Source: Opitutaceae bacterium UBA3033 (GTDB taxonomy: Bacteria; Verrucomicrobiota; Verrucomicrobiia; Opitutales; Opitutaceae). Taken from it: DNA of 8,037 nt. The translations under genes and the position numbers were made by a program. Numbering within the stretch: the first letter of the stretch is position 1; every line of letters begins with the position of its first letter. Positions 1 through 5,764 of the stretch are shown one piece after another. The notes below the pieces were generated by a model, which was not told where the DNA came from, made no database searches, and worked only from the letters and a program-made list of their open reading frames with translations. The stretch is taken from NCBI GenBank assembly GCA_002367815.1, contig DFDG01000174.1, positions 1-8,037 on the forward strand, read 5' to 3'.

Positions 1-922
1 GTCGGGGGATGTAATCGCTGTTAAGGTCTATTTTCCATTCATCTTCGTCCTTGTAGACCGTGACATCGGGTTCGACTACACGGTTTGTATCTTCGCTAAA
101 GCGCCGGCCCGGTGCGGGATCGAGTTTTCCAATCTCCTCGATGGCCAGTTGGATATCGTCGGGGTTGGCGTTTAGTTTCTTGGCCAGTTCGGGTATGCGG
201 CGTCGGGACAACAGTGCAAAATGATCGCGCACGATGCGTGCCGCCAGTGAATTGCCTCGATCCAGGAAACTTAGCTGGGTGAGCAGGCATTCCTCCAACG
301 ATTCACTGCCGATGCCTGGTGGATCAAAGCCATGCAACACATGAACTGCTTCCTGTATGTTAGATAAGGGAAGACCAGTTTGCAGCGCGGCATCGGATGG
401 ACTTTGGGTTAGAAAACCCCGTTCATCGATGCTGCCAATCAGGTGCTCCAAAGCTTTGGTGGTTTCCGGAGATACATCCGAAACTTCAACCTGCTGCATC
501 AGATGTTCCTGCAGCGATTGCACGCTCACCAGTGAGTCCATGAAATGCTGCCTCTTTTCTGCATCTTCGCTGGTGTGGGGTTGAGCACCACCAGCATGTC
601 TCATGTAATCGCGCCAGTCCTCATCGAGTTTACCGAGGATTTCGAATTCTTTCGAGAAATCCATTTCATCGGTTGATGGCTCATTGCCATCTGAGTTCTC
701 GCTGGCGCCATCGTTGGCGTCGGATTTTTCCTGATCGAGACTGACGCCATCCATGGGCAATTCCTCCAAAGTTGGATTGCTCTGCAATTCCGCCTGAATC
801 TCAAAACGTAAATCTGTCGCTGCCACCTGCAATATCTTGAGAGATTGACGCAGCTGTGGCGCAAGAACGAGAGACTGGGTCTGCCGCTGCCTTAAATCGT
901 GGCTATATCCCGGCCCACTCAT
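1..922 (-). CDS. rpoN: RNA polymerase sigma-54 factor, N-terminal 307 residues (gene continues beyond the left edge)
   Basis: This is the alternative sigma factor that directs core RNA polymerase to -24/-12 promoters and needs an AAA+ activator to open them. An uninterrupted frame runs from ATG at 922 to the window edge. Residues 9-56 are a glutamine- and leucine-rich Region I with LVLAPQLRQSLKILQ and LQSNPTLEE. Residues 57-95 are a short acidic, low-complexity Region II. The core-binding domain follows, with FDPPGIG (199-205), a SLEECLLTQL segment after it, and KLDPAPGRRF (266-275). The C-terminal helix-turn-helix and RpoN box lie outside the window, so completeness cannot be judged. An in-frame TGA seven codons upstream makes 922 the first possible ATG. 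No clear Shine-Dalgarno sequence precedes it. It lies 30 nt after the kinase stop, suggesting co-transcription. The family call is very secure. Confidence 0.96.
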   Translation of the reverse strand, partial: MSGPGYSHDLRQRQTQSLVLAPQLRQSLKILQVAATDLRFEIQAELQSNPTLEELPMDGVSLDQEKSDANDGASENSDGNEPSTDEMDFSKEFEILGKLDEDWRDYMRHAGGAQPHTSEDAEKRQHFMDSLVSVQSLQEHLMQQVEVSDVSPETTKALEHLIGSIDERGFLTQSPSDAALQTGLPLSNIQEAVHVLHGFDPPGIGSESLEECLLTQLSFLDRGNSLAARIVRDHFALLSRRRIPELAKKLNANPDDIQLAIEEIGKLDPAPGRRFSEDTNRVVEPDVTVYKDEDEWKIDLNSDYIPR

Positions 923-952
923 GAGCGATAAAACATATCAGATTGTTCATGC

Positions 953-1927
953 TCAGGGGTTGGAGCGATAGATAGGAGGGCGGGAATTGGTATCGTTGAA
1001 AGCGAATAGTTCCTTCAAGTAGACACCCATTTTCTCGATAGTTGGACCATAATGGTCGCTATAGAGGTAAACTTCCAAATCCGTTAACATATCATGGGCG
1101 CTCTGGTAGCGCTTATCGCGGTCACGCTGGAGCGCTTTTTGAATAATCGCCTCTAGCCGTTCGTCGATCTCAGGCCGCAGGTCGGCAAATCGCGGGATGG
1201 GTAAAGTTTGGATATTTCTGCGGGATTCGGCATGATCCATGGCCCTAAAGATGTTTCTGCCGAGCAGCAGTTCGGTTAGCACGATTCCCAATGGGAACAG
1301 ATCTGCTCGGGCGTCAGTCACCGCGTAACTGGCTTGCTCAGGTGACAAATACTCGTCTTTACCGGCGATTACTTTGCCTTCCTCGTTATACATCAGGTCC
1401 AGTGCTTTCGCGATTCCGAAGTCGGTCAGCTTTACGTCTCCTTCGTAAGCCAATAGAACATTTTTAGGTCCAATGTCGCGGTGGACAATGCTGAGGTGGC
1501 GTCCGTCGTTGTCACATTTTTGATGTGCGTAACTAAGTCCGCGTGCGACTCTTGAGACAATGAATGCGGCCAAATCCACCGGGATACTCCGACCGGTGGC
1601 TATGTGACGTTCAATAAACTGCTCTAAATTCACGCCCCGCACATATTCCATGACCATGAAATATTGTCCGCCGACATGCCCTAGGTGGTAGGTCTGGACA
1701 ATGCTCGTATGGATCAAATCCGCGACGAGTCGGGCCTCACCGATAAAGTTTTTTTGGAATTCGGGAATGGCTGAATATTCTTCGCGGATAAGCTTTACCG
1801 CGACGACCTTTCTGAAATTACCTGCACCAAGTTGGACTGCTTCGTAAACCAGGCCCATGCCACCTTCAGCCAGCTTACGAACCAATTCGTAACTGATCTC
1901 ATTATTGAGTTTTTTAAAGGAAACCAC
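953..1927 (-). CDS. Soluble Hanks-type serine/threonine protein kinase (324 aa)
   Basis: Predicted cytoplasmic protein kinase that transfers ATP phosphate to Ser/Thr of unknown targets. The domain fills nearly the whole protein: glycine loop EGGMG (21-25), VAVK with K45, alpha-C glutamate E64, catalytic loop HRDIGPKN (149-156; D151, N156), DFG (169-171), SPEQ (195-198) and the helix-F aspartate D209. All metal- and ATP-binding residues are present, so it should be active. Two segments are unusual: the catalytic-loop lysine of HRDxKPxN is glycine (G153), and the usual GTxxYMSPEQ activation end reads GKDEYLSPEQ. There is no transmembrane helix, PASTA repeat or other sensor domain; about 45 residues follow the kinase fold, ending in a YLKELF-type tail resembling those of some myxobacterial-type kinases. 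The start is GTG at 1927, because an in-frame TAA lies just upstream. It probably heads an operon with rpoN. Substrate unknown. Confidence 0.93.
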   Translation of the reverse strand: MVSFKKLNNEISYELVRKLAEGGMGLVYEAVQLGAGNFRKVVAVKLIREEYSAIPEFQKNFIGEARLVADLIHTSIVQTYHLGHVGGQYFMVMEYVRGVNLEQFIERHIATGRSIPVDLAAFIVSRVARGLSYAHQKCDNDGRHLSIVHRDIGPKNVLLAYEGDVKLTDFGIAKALDLMYNEEGKVIAGKDEYLSPEQASYAVTDARADLFPLGIVLTELLLGRNIFRAMDHAESRRNIQTLPIPRFADLRPEIDERLEAIIQKALQRDRDKRYQSAHDMLTDLEVYLYSDHYGPTIEKMGVYLKELFAFNDTNSRPPIYRSNP

Positions 1928-2000
1928 ATCGCGAGCAAAGGTGTGAAATTACGCACTGGCAAGTATTCACTCACGCAGCGGCGCGATTCCTGCTTCATTG

Positions 2001-2006
2001 ATTATA
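2001..2006 (-). promoter_or_regulatory. Putative -10 box (TATAAT) for the kinase-rpoN operon
   Basis: Read on the minus strand this is a perfect TATAAT. Transcription would start near 1994 and give a leader of about 65-70 nt before the kinase GTG at 1927. No good -35 hexamer sits 16-18 nt upstream, so either an activator is needed or the match is chance in an AT-rich stretch. Location and orientation are right. Confidence 0.45.
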
Positions 2007-2014
2007 AGCTGCAT

Positions 2015-2042
2015 TTGACAGTTATCTGTCTCGGCCTAGTTT
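2015..2042 (+). promoter_or_regulatory. Putative sigma-70 type promoter for the A-type Fe-S carrier gene
   Basis: A perfect TTGACA (2015-2020) is followed after 16 nt by TAGTTT (2037-2042), a weak -10. Transcription would begin at or next to the ATG at 2049, implying a leaderless or nearly leaderless mRNA. This agrees with the absence of any Shine-Dalgarno sequence before that ATG. The -10 match is poor, so this is tentative. Confidence 0.35.
2017..2030. repeat. Small dyad GACAG-TTAT-CTGTC between divergent genes (possible operator)
   Basis: Five-base arms with a 4-nt spacer form an exact inverted repeat. It overlaps the TTGACA of the rightward promoter and lies just upstream of the leftward TATAAT, where a regulator could control both directions. 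The arms are short, so chance occurrence is quite possible. I do not recognise it as a known regulator's site. Confidence 0.3.
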
Positions 2043-2048
2043 GCAGCC

Positions 2049-2366
2049 ATGATCACTTTGACCACCCGTGCAGCCGATCGGATTCGCGCCATGCAAACAG
2101 AGTCCAATGCGGTGGGCAAGCCGCTGCGAGTCTTGGTGGAGTCAGGCGGATGCTCCGGATTTCAATACGGTATGTCGTTTGATGTCGAAAAAGCTGATGA
2201 CCAAAAAATAGAGAGTGCAGGGGTGCAGATCGTGATGGATCCATCCAGCTTGGCATATATGCAGGGCTGTAGTATCGATTTTGACGACGGGTTGCAGGGG
2301 AAGGGTTTTGAAATTAACAATCCCAACGCGCAGAGCACTTGTGGCTGCGGAAAATCTTTTAATTGA
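2049..2366 (+). CDS. A-type iron-sulfur cluster carrier protein (IscA/ErpA/SufA family)
   Basis: Small carrier (105 aa, normal length for the family) that accepts Fe-S clusters or iron and passes them to apoproteins in the cytoplasm. The three ligand cysteines are in place: C35 in SGGCSGFQYGM, and C98 and C100 in the terminal CGCGKSF motif. The DPSSLAYMQGCSIDF segment corresponds to the family's conserved D-x-x-S-x-x-Y-L-x-G-x-x-I-D-F block, with an extra cysteine at C74. Sequence alone does not separate IscA, SufA and ErpA, and no isc or suf genes are visible nearby, so no symbol is given. No Shine-Dalgarno sequence precedes the ATG. The gene is divergent from the kinase, and its stop directly abuts the stop of the convergent methyltransferase gene. 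Confidence 0.93.
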   Translation: MITLTTRAADRIRAMQTESNAVGKPLRVLVESGGCSGFQYGMSFDVEKADDQKIESAGVQIVMDPSSLAYMQGCSIDFDDGLQGKGFEINNPNAQSTCGCGKSFN

Positions 2367-3068
2367 TCAGACGCTCGCTTCGTGCAGAGCCACGACGCCA
2401 AAAGTAAGTCCCGTCGAAGTGACATGTTTGAAGCCTGCTGCTTCGATCTCATCAGTCAGTGCGGCACGATCGGGGAAAAGTTCTATGCTTTCGTTTAGGT
2501 ATACGTAAGCCGCTTTATCCTGGGTTATGATCCCCGCGATAAACGGCAGAATATGCCTCAGGTAAAACAAATAGATCGGCCGAAACCAACGGTTCGGTTG
2601 AGAAAACTCCAACACATATATTCTGCCGCCTGGTCGTAGGACACGCCTCATTTCGCACAAAGATTTGTGGCGATCCTCCATATTACGCAGGCCGAACGAT
2701 ATCGTTACTGCATCAAAACTATGATCATGAAGGGGCAGATTCATCCCATCCCCCTGTTGAAATGAGATGATAGGATTTCCTGTGGAACCTGCATTTTGCA
2801 ATTTTGCTTTAGCAACATCCAACATAGGTTGGCAAAAATCCATTCCAACTATAGTATTTGTTGACAATGCTTTGCAACTCAGTGCGAAGACCACATCGCC
2901 ACTGCCGGTGGCAAGATCCAGTATGTCTTTTGGCCGAGTTCGTAGGACAGATTTCACCAATCGTTTGCGCCACCATAAATCTATCCCCATGCTGAGTAAT
3001 CGGTTAGCAACGTCATAACGATGCGCTATCCTCGCAAACATGGAATTTACAGCTGATGGATTGGGCAT
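2367..3068 (-). CDS. ubiE: UbiE/MenG family quinone-biosynthesis C-methyltransferase (233 aa)
   Basis: SAM-dependent methyltransferase that methylates demethylmenaquinone to menaquinone and, in organisms that make it, the ubiquinone precursor. The SAM-binding motif I is DLATGSGD (51-58), with the acidic residue D77 ending strand 2. The family signature SFGLRNMED lies at 124-132, and EFSQPN plus the PxYxxYxxxxLP-like segment occur in the C-terminal half, as usual for UbiE. The FARIAHRYD segment near residue 11 matches the family N-terminus, which supports the ATG at 3068. Length is normal. If the organism is verrucomicrobial, menaquinone is the more likely product (MenG); this is inference. 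No strong Shine-Dalgarno sequence is visible. The gene ends with zero spacing against the convergent Fe-S carrier gene and shares the 3069-3197 region with the divergent IHF/HU gene. Confidence 0.94.
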   Translation of the reverse strand: MPNPSAVNSMFARIAHRYDVANRLLSMGIDLWWRKRLVKSVLRTRPKDILDLATGSGDVVFALSCKALSTNTIVGMDFCQPMLDVAKAKLQNAGSTGNPIISFQQGDGMNLPLHDHSFDAVTISFGLRNMEDRHKSLCEMRRVLRPGGRIYVLEFSQPNRWFRPIYLFYLRHILPFIAGIITQDKAAYVYLNESIELFPDRAALTDEIEAAGFKHVTSTGLTFGVVALHEASV

Positions 3069-3125
3069 TATATTTTACAGTCAGACTTTTTCACGTTTTT
3101 TTACGCGGCAGGCGAGTCATATTCA

Positions 3126-3155
3126 TTGACGCAATCATAGATATGCTAGTAGCTT
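3126..3155 (+). promoter_or_regulatory. Putative promoter for the IHF/HU-family gene
   Basis: TTGACG (3126-3131) is a near-consensus -35 element. An 18-nt spacer leads to TAGCTT (3150-3155), a weak -10. The leader would be about 35 nt and carry a good ribosome binding site. No convincing promoter for the divergent ubiE gene was found in this intergenic region. Confidence 0.35.
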
Positions 3156-3184
3156 AGGACGTCATCCAAGGGTTGAATTAAGCG

Positions 3185-3190
3185 AAAGGA
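3185..3190 (+). promoter_or_regulatory. Ribosome binding site AAAGGA of the IHF/HU gene
   Basis: AAAGGA ends 7 nt before the ATG at 3198, which fixes that start. It is the clearest Shine-Dalgarno sequence in the window; most other genes here lack one. Confidence 0.7.
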
Positions 3191-3197
3191 AAAACTT

Positions 3198-3560
3198 ATG
3201 TCCAATAATCTGACGAAGCGAGAAATTGTCCTCGATATTTACAAGAAGACTGGCTTTCCACAAAAACAAGTGGTCGATACAGTTCAGCTGACACTCGATA
3301 TTATACAGAAAGCTCTGTCGCAGGGTCGTAATGTTGAGTTACGTAATTTTGGTGTTTTGGAGGTGCAAGTGCGTAAATCACGCATCGGACGAAACCCGAA
3401 TAAACCTGAAGCCGAGGTAGTTATTCCTCAACGGGCTGTGGTGAAATTCAAATCCGGCAAGATTCTCAAGCAACAGCTCAAGAAGATTGATTTGGCCTCT
3501 CTGACCACTGCTTCGGTAGTGGATACACCTGATCAAGATATGGCGCCACCATCGGTTTAA
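3198..3560 (+). CDS. IHF/HU-family DNA-bending protein with a C-terminal tail (120 aa)
   Basis: Nucleoid-associated protein that binds and bends DNA as a dimer. It begins with the classic LTKREIV helix, followed by VVDTVQLTLDIIQKAL, VELRNFGVLEV (46-56), and the beta-arm RKSRIGRNPNKP (59-70), whose proline P67 would intercalate into DNA. VVKFKSGKILK completes the fold near residue 97. The VELRNFG and VVKFKxGK wording is IHF-like, but one gene alone cannot be assigned as alpha, beta or HU. Residues 98-120 form a tail rich in Ser, Thr, Asp and Pro that is absent from the classic ~90-100 residue proteins. It has its own promoter candidate and ribosome binding site, and a strong terminator follows 24 nt after the stop, so it is probably monocistronic and well expressed. 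Confidence 0.94.
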   Translation: MSNNLTKREIVLDIYKKTGFPQKQVVDTVQLTLDIIQKALSQGRNVELRNFGVLEVQVRKSRIGRNPNKPEAEVVIPQRAVVKFKSGKILKQQLKKIDLASLTTASVVDTPDQDMAPPSV

Positions 3561-3584
3561 GGCCTCCTTCATGTCAAACATGCG

Positions 3585-3609
3585 AGCCGGGATTCATCCC
3601 GGCTTTTTT
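3585..3609 (+). terminator. Strong intrinsic terminator after the IHF/HU gene
   Basis: An 8-bp perfect GC-rich stem AGCCGGGA / TCCCGGCT with a TTCA loop is followed directly by a T-run (3605-3609). It insulates hisS from the upstream transcript, so hisS probably needs its own promoter downstream. Confidence 0.92.
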
Positions 3610-3612
3610 ATG

Positions 3613-3629
3613 CACCCAAATTTTGGGTG
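3613..3629. repeat. Perfect inverted repeat CACCCAAA-T-TTTGGGTG upstream of hisS
   Basis: Eight-base arms around a single central T give a 17-nt dyad. As RNA it could fold as a 6-bp stem with a 5-nt loop; as DNA it could be an operator. It lies between the terminator and hisS, and its right end contains the alternative GTG start at 3627, which argues against that start. No known regulator is recognised. Confidence 0.6.
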
Positions 3630-3631
3630 GC

Positions 3632-3651
3632 GCGGTTACCGTTTGAACCGC
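3632..3651. repeat. Second inverted repeat GCGGTT / AACCGC in the hisS leader region
   Basis: Six-base arms (3632-3637 and 3646-3651) flank an 8-nt loop, 14 nt before the preferred hisS ATG at 3666. If transcribed it could form a hairpin close to the start codon. No T-run follows, so it is not an intrinsic terminator. The short arms make it less certain than the dyad just upstream. Confidence 0.4.
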
Positions 3652-3665
3652 AATTTTTCACTCTC

Positions 3666-4976
3666 ATGGCATCATTCCAGTCATTGCCCGGTTTCCGGGA
3701 TTTCTATCCTGACGAATTAGCGCGTCGTAATTTCATCTTTCGTCTTTGGCGACAGACAGTCACCGCTTTTGGTTTTTCAGAATATGATGCTCCGGTGTTG
3801 GAACCCCTCGATCTCTACAAGGCGAAGTCGGGTGACGAGATTGAAGGCCAGCTTTTTAGTTTTACCGATAAGGGCGGACGGGATGTGGCTTTGCGGCCTG
3901 AAATGACCCCGACGGTATGTCGAATGGTCGGGGCCAAAGCCAATGCACTGAAACGACCGATTAAATGGTTCAGCATCGCAGAATTTTATCGCTATGAGCG
4001 CATGCAAAAGGGTCGGGGGCGTTCTTTTTTTCAACTGAACGCGGACATATTTGGAGAGGCAGGCCCTGAAGCGGAAACCGAACTCATTGCCCTGCTGGTG
4101 CAATGTCTTTGTGCCTTTGGGCTAACCGAGCAGGATTTCTATGTTCGGCTGAGTGACCGTAATTTGTGGTTCTATTATCTGGGGGCCTTGGGCTTGGACG
4201 AGCCCCGCATTCGCGGCGTGCTTGGTGCCGTTGATCGCTATGAAAAATATGGCGACGATGCATTCAAGGGTTACACCGAGCAATTCGGTGAATTGGACGC
4301 AATTGTTAAGAATAAGGTGCTGGCGTTCCTACAGATCAAATCTTTGGCCATGCTGGAAGCAACGCTCAGTGCCCAGGCCGATGGCCGCATCGCGAGCCGT
4401 TTGGCTGACTGGCGAAAATTACTGGGCGGATTGGAAGCGATGGGTTTGTCCCGATATATTGAAGTCGATCTGGGCGTGGTGAGAGGCTTGGCCTATTATA
4501 CGGGTTTTGTTTTTGAAGCGTTTGATCGCAAAGGTGAATTACGGGCAATTGCGGGAGGAGGCAGATACGACGATCTGGTCGAAAAGTTAGGTGGACCCGC
4601 ATTACCTGCCGTGGGGTTTGCCACGGGCGACATGACCTTTGGCCTTTTGCTCGAGCAACGCGGGCTGATGCCTGCGTTGGTTCAGACTATAGACGTTTAT
4701 TGTGTAATTGGTGGTGAGCAGGAGAGAGGCCCGGCCTTTGCTGCGATTCAGGGTCTGCGCGCTGCAGGTTTCGGCGTCGAATATCCGCTCAAGGATGTGG
4801 CCTTTGGTAAACAATTCAAGGCGGCCAGTGAAGCCGGCGCGCGACTGGCACTGATTTACGGAAGCGAAGAGATTGCCAAAGGCGTGGTAAAGATCCGTGA
4901 CATGACCGATCGATCAGAGCGTGAAGTGCCAATCAACGATGTGGTCACGGCAGTGCGTGATTCTCTGCAAGGATAG
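3666..4976 (+). CDS. hisS: Histidyl-tRNA synthetase (436 aa from the preferred ATG)
   Basis: Class II aminoacyl-tRNA synthetase charging tRNA-His with histidine. The N-terminus SLPGFRDFYPDE (from residue 6), KSGDEI, LRPEMTP, YRYERMQKGRGRSFFQ (ATP/histidine site), RGLAYYTG (R273 onward) and GGGRYDDLV are the family's landmarks in order. A full C-terminal anticodon-binding domain beginning near IDVYCVIGG separates it from the HisZ regulatory paralogue. RGLAYYTG, instead of the common RGLDYY, is the variant I associate with plant-like and some bacterial enzymes. A GTG at 3627 would add 13 residues. I prefer ATG 3666 because family similarity starts there and the GTG lies inside an inverted repeat. 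Neither start has a Shine-Dalgarno sequence. The downstream hydrolase gene follows after 11 nt. Confidence 0.96.
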   Translation: MASFQSLPGFRDFYPDELARRNFIFRLWRQTVTAFGFSEYDAPVLEPLDLYKAKSGDEIEGQLFSFTDKGGRDVALRPEMTPTVCRMVGAKANALKRPIKWFSIAEFYRYERMQKGRGRSFFQLNADIFGEAGPEAETELIALLVQCLCAFGLTEQDFYVRLSDRNLWFYYLGALGLDEPRIRGVLGAVDRYEKYGDDAFKGYTEQFGELDAIVKNKVLAFLQIKSLAMLEATLSAQADGRIASRLADWRKLLGGLEAMGLSRYIEVDLGVVRGLAYYTGFVFEAFDRKGELRAIAGGGRYDDLVEKLGGPALPAVGFATGDMTFGLLLEQRGLMPALVQTIDVYCVIGGEQERGPAFAAIQGLRAAGFGVEYPLKDVAFGKQFKAASEAGARLALIYGSEEIAKGVVKIRDMTDRSEREVPINDVVTAVRDSLQG

Positions 4977-4978
4977 GA
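4975..4978 (+). promoter_or_regulatory. Ribosome binding site of the hydrolase gene, overlapping the hisS stop
   Basis: AGGA overlaps the hisS TAG and lies 9 nt before ATG 4988; a second AAGGA sits at 4969-4973 inside hisS. This position suggests that the hydrolase is translated from the hisS transcript. Confidence 0.5.
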
Positions 4979-4987
4979 TATTACGAC

Positions 4988-5764
4988 ATGAAATTTTGGC
5001 TGGCACTCTGGGCTCTCTCAATCGTGTCCTATGTGTTATTGACGGGTTGGGCCTATTTTTTCTCAGACCGTCTGTTGTTTCATCCCACGCATGGTCCGTT
5101 TCATGAACCGAAAGGATCCATTCGTATTCCGCGTGAGGGTGGCGAAGAACTGGTTGCCCTGTATTTGCCCAATGCCACGGCCAAATACACGATTTGGTTC
5201 TTTCACGGCAACGCCGAGAATCTGGGTGATATTGAACCTTGGTTACACGAGTTGCATGATCAGGGTTACGCGGTTTTTGCCGTGGAATATCCCGGCTATG
5301 GCATCAGCCCGGGACAGGTATCCGAGGCTGGCATTTATATGGCCAATATGGCCGCATTGGATTACCTGAAAAATCAACTGGGTGTGTCAGGTGACAGTAT
5401 CATTGCCTACGGGCGCTCCTTGGGCGGCGGGCCTGCAGTGGAATTGGCGACTCGCGCACCACTTGCGGGTTTGGTGCTGCAATCCACCTTCACCAGCGCC
5501 TATCGTGTTATGACCCGTTGGCGGTTGGTCCCATTTGATAAATTTGAAAATATACTCAAGCTGCCCCGGGTTAAGTGTCCACTATTGGTGATGCATGGCG
5601 GTGATGACCGGGTGGTGCCCTTTCATCATGGGGAATCACTTTATCAAACCGCGACCGGACCCAAACAGAATTTTTGGATCAAACTTGCCGGCCATAACGA
5701 TTTTCTGGAATGGGCCGGACCGGAACATTGGGTGGTCCTGCGGAAATTCGCTGACAGTTTATAG
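4988..5764 (+). CDS. Membrane-anchored alpha/beta hydrolase (BEM46/ABHD13/YfhR-like), 258 aa
   Basis: Serine hydrolase of unknown substrate. Residues 4-25 form one hydrophobic segment, probably an uncleaved membrane anchor, followed by the DRLLFHP motif typical of this subgroup. HGNAEN (73-78) supplies the oxyanion hole. The nucleophile is S144 in GRSLGGG, the acid is D207 in HGGDDRVVP, and the base is H236 in AGHND, so the triad is complete. EYPGYGISPG (100-109) is also characteristic. The orientation of the catalytic domain relative to the membrane cannot be settled from the sequence. It lies 11 nt after hisS and probably shares its transcript, without an obvious functional link. Its last six bases overlap the convergent cdd gene. 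Confidence 0.92.
   Translation: MKFWLALWALSIVSYVLLTGWAYFFSDRLLFHPTHGPFHEPKGSIRIPREGGEELVALYLPNATAKYTIWFFHGNAENLGDIEPWLHELHDQGYAVFAVEYPGYGISPGQVSEAGIYMANMAALDYLKNQLGVSGDSIIAYGRSLGGGPAVELATRAPLAGLVLQSTFTSAYRVMTRWRLVPFDKFENILKLPRVKCPLLVMHGGDDRVVPFHHGESLYQTATGPKQNFWIKLAGHNDFLEWAGPEHWVVLRKFADSL

Noticed and set aside
601..864. 87-aa minus-strand frame in the 5' part of the rpoN region
   Set aside because: It is out of frame with the uninterrupted sigma-54 reading frame, whose motifs are intact over the same bases.
953..1927. Possibility that the kinase is a pseudokinase
   Set aside because: The ATP-binding lysine, HRD aspartate, metal-binding asparagine and DFG aspartate are all intact; only secondary positions differ.
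1795..2182. Short open frames in both directions around the kinase start and the Fe-S carrier start
   Set aside because: They cross the divergent promoter region and overlap two clear genes in other frames; no family similarity is visible.
3066..3072. TATAAT on the minus strand at the ubiE start codon
   Set aside because: It overlaps the ATG itself, so transcription would start inside the coding sequence; no paired -35 was found.
3777..4103. 108-aa open frame on the minus strand inside hisS
   Set aside because: It is fully antisense to conserved hisS motifs and is a by-product of codon bias.
3666..4976. Possibility that the synthetase-like gene is hisZ (ATP phosphoribosyltransferase regulatory subunit)
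   Set aside because: The catalytic motifs and a complete anticodon-binding domain are present, and no histidine-biosynthesis genes are nearby.
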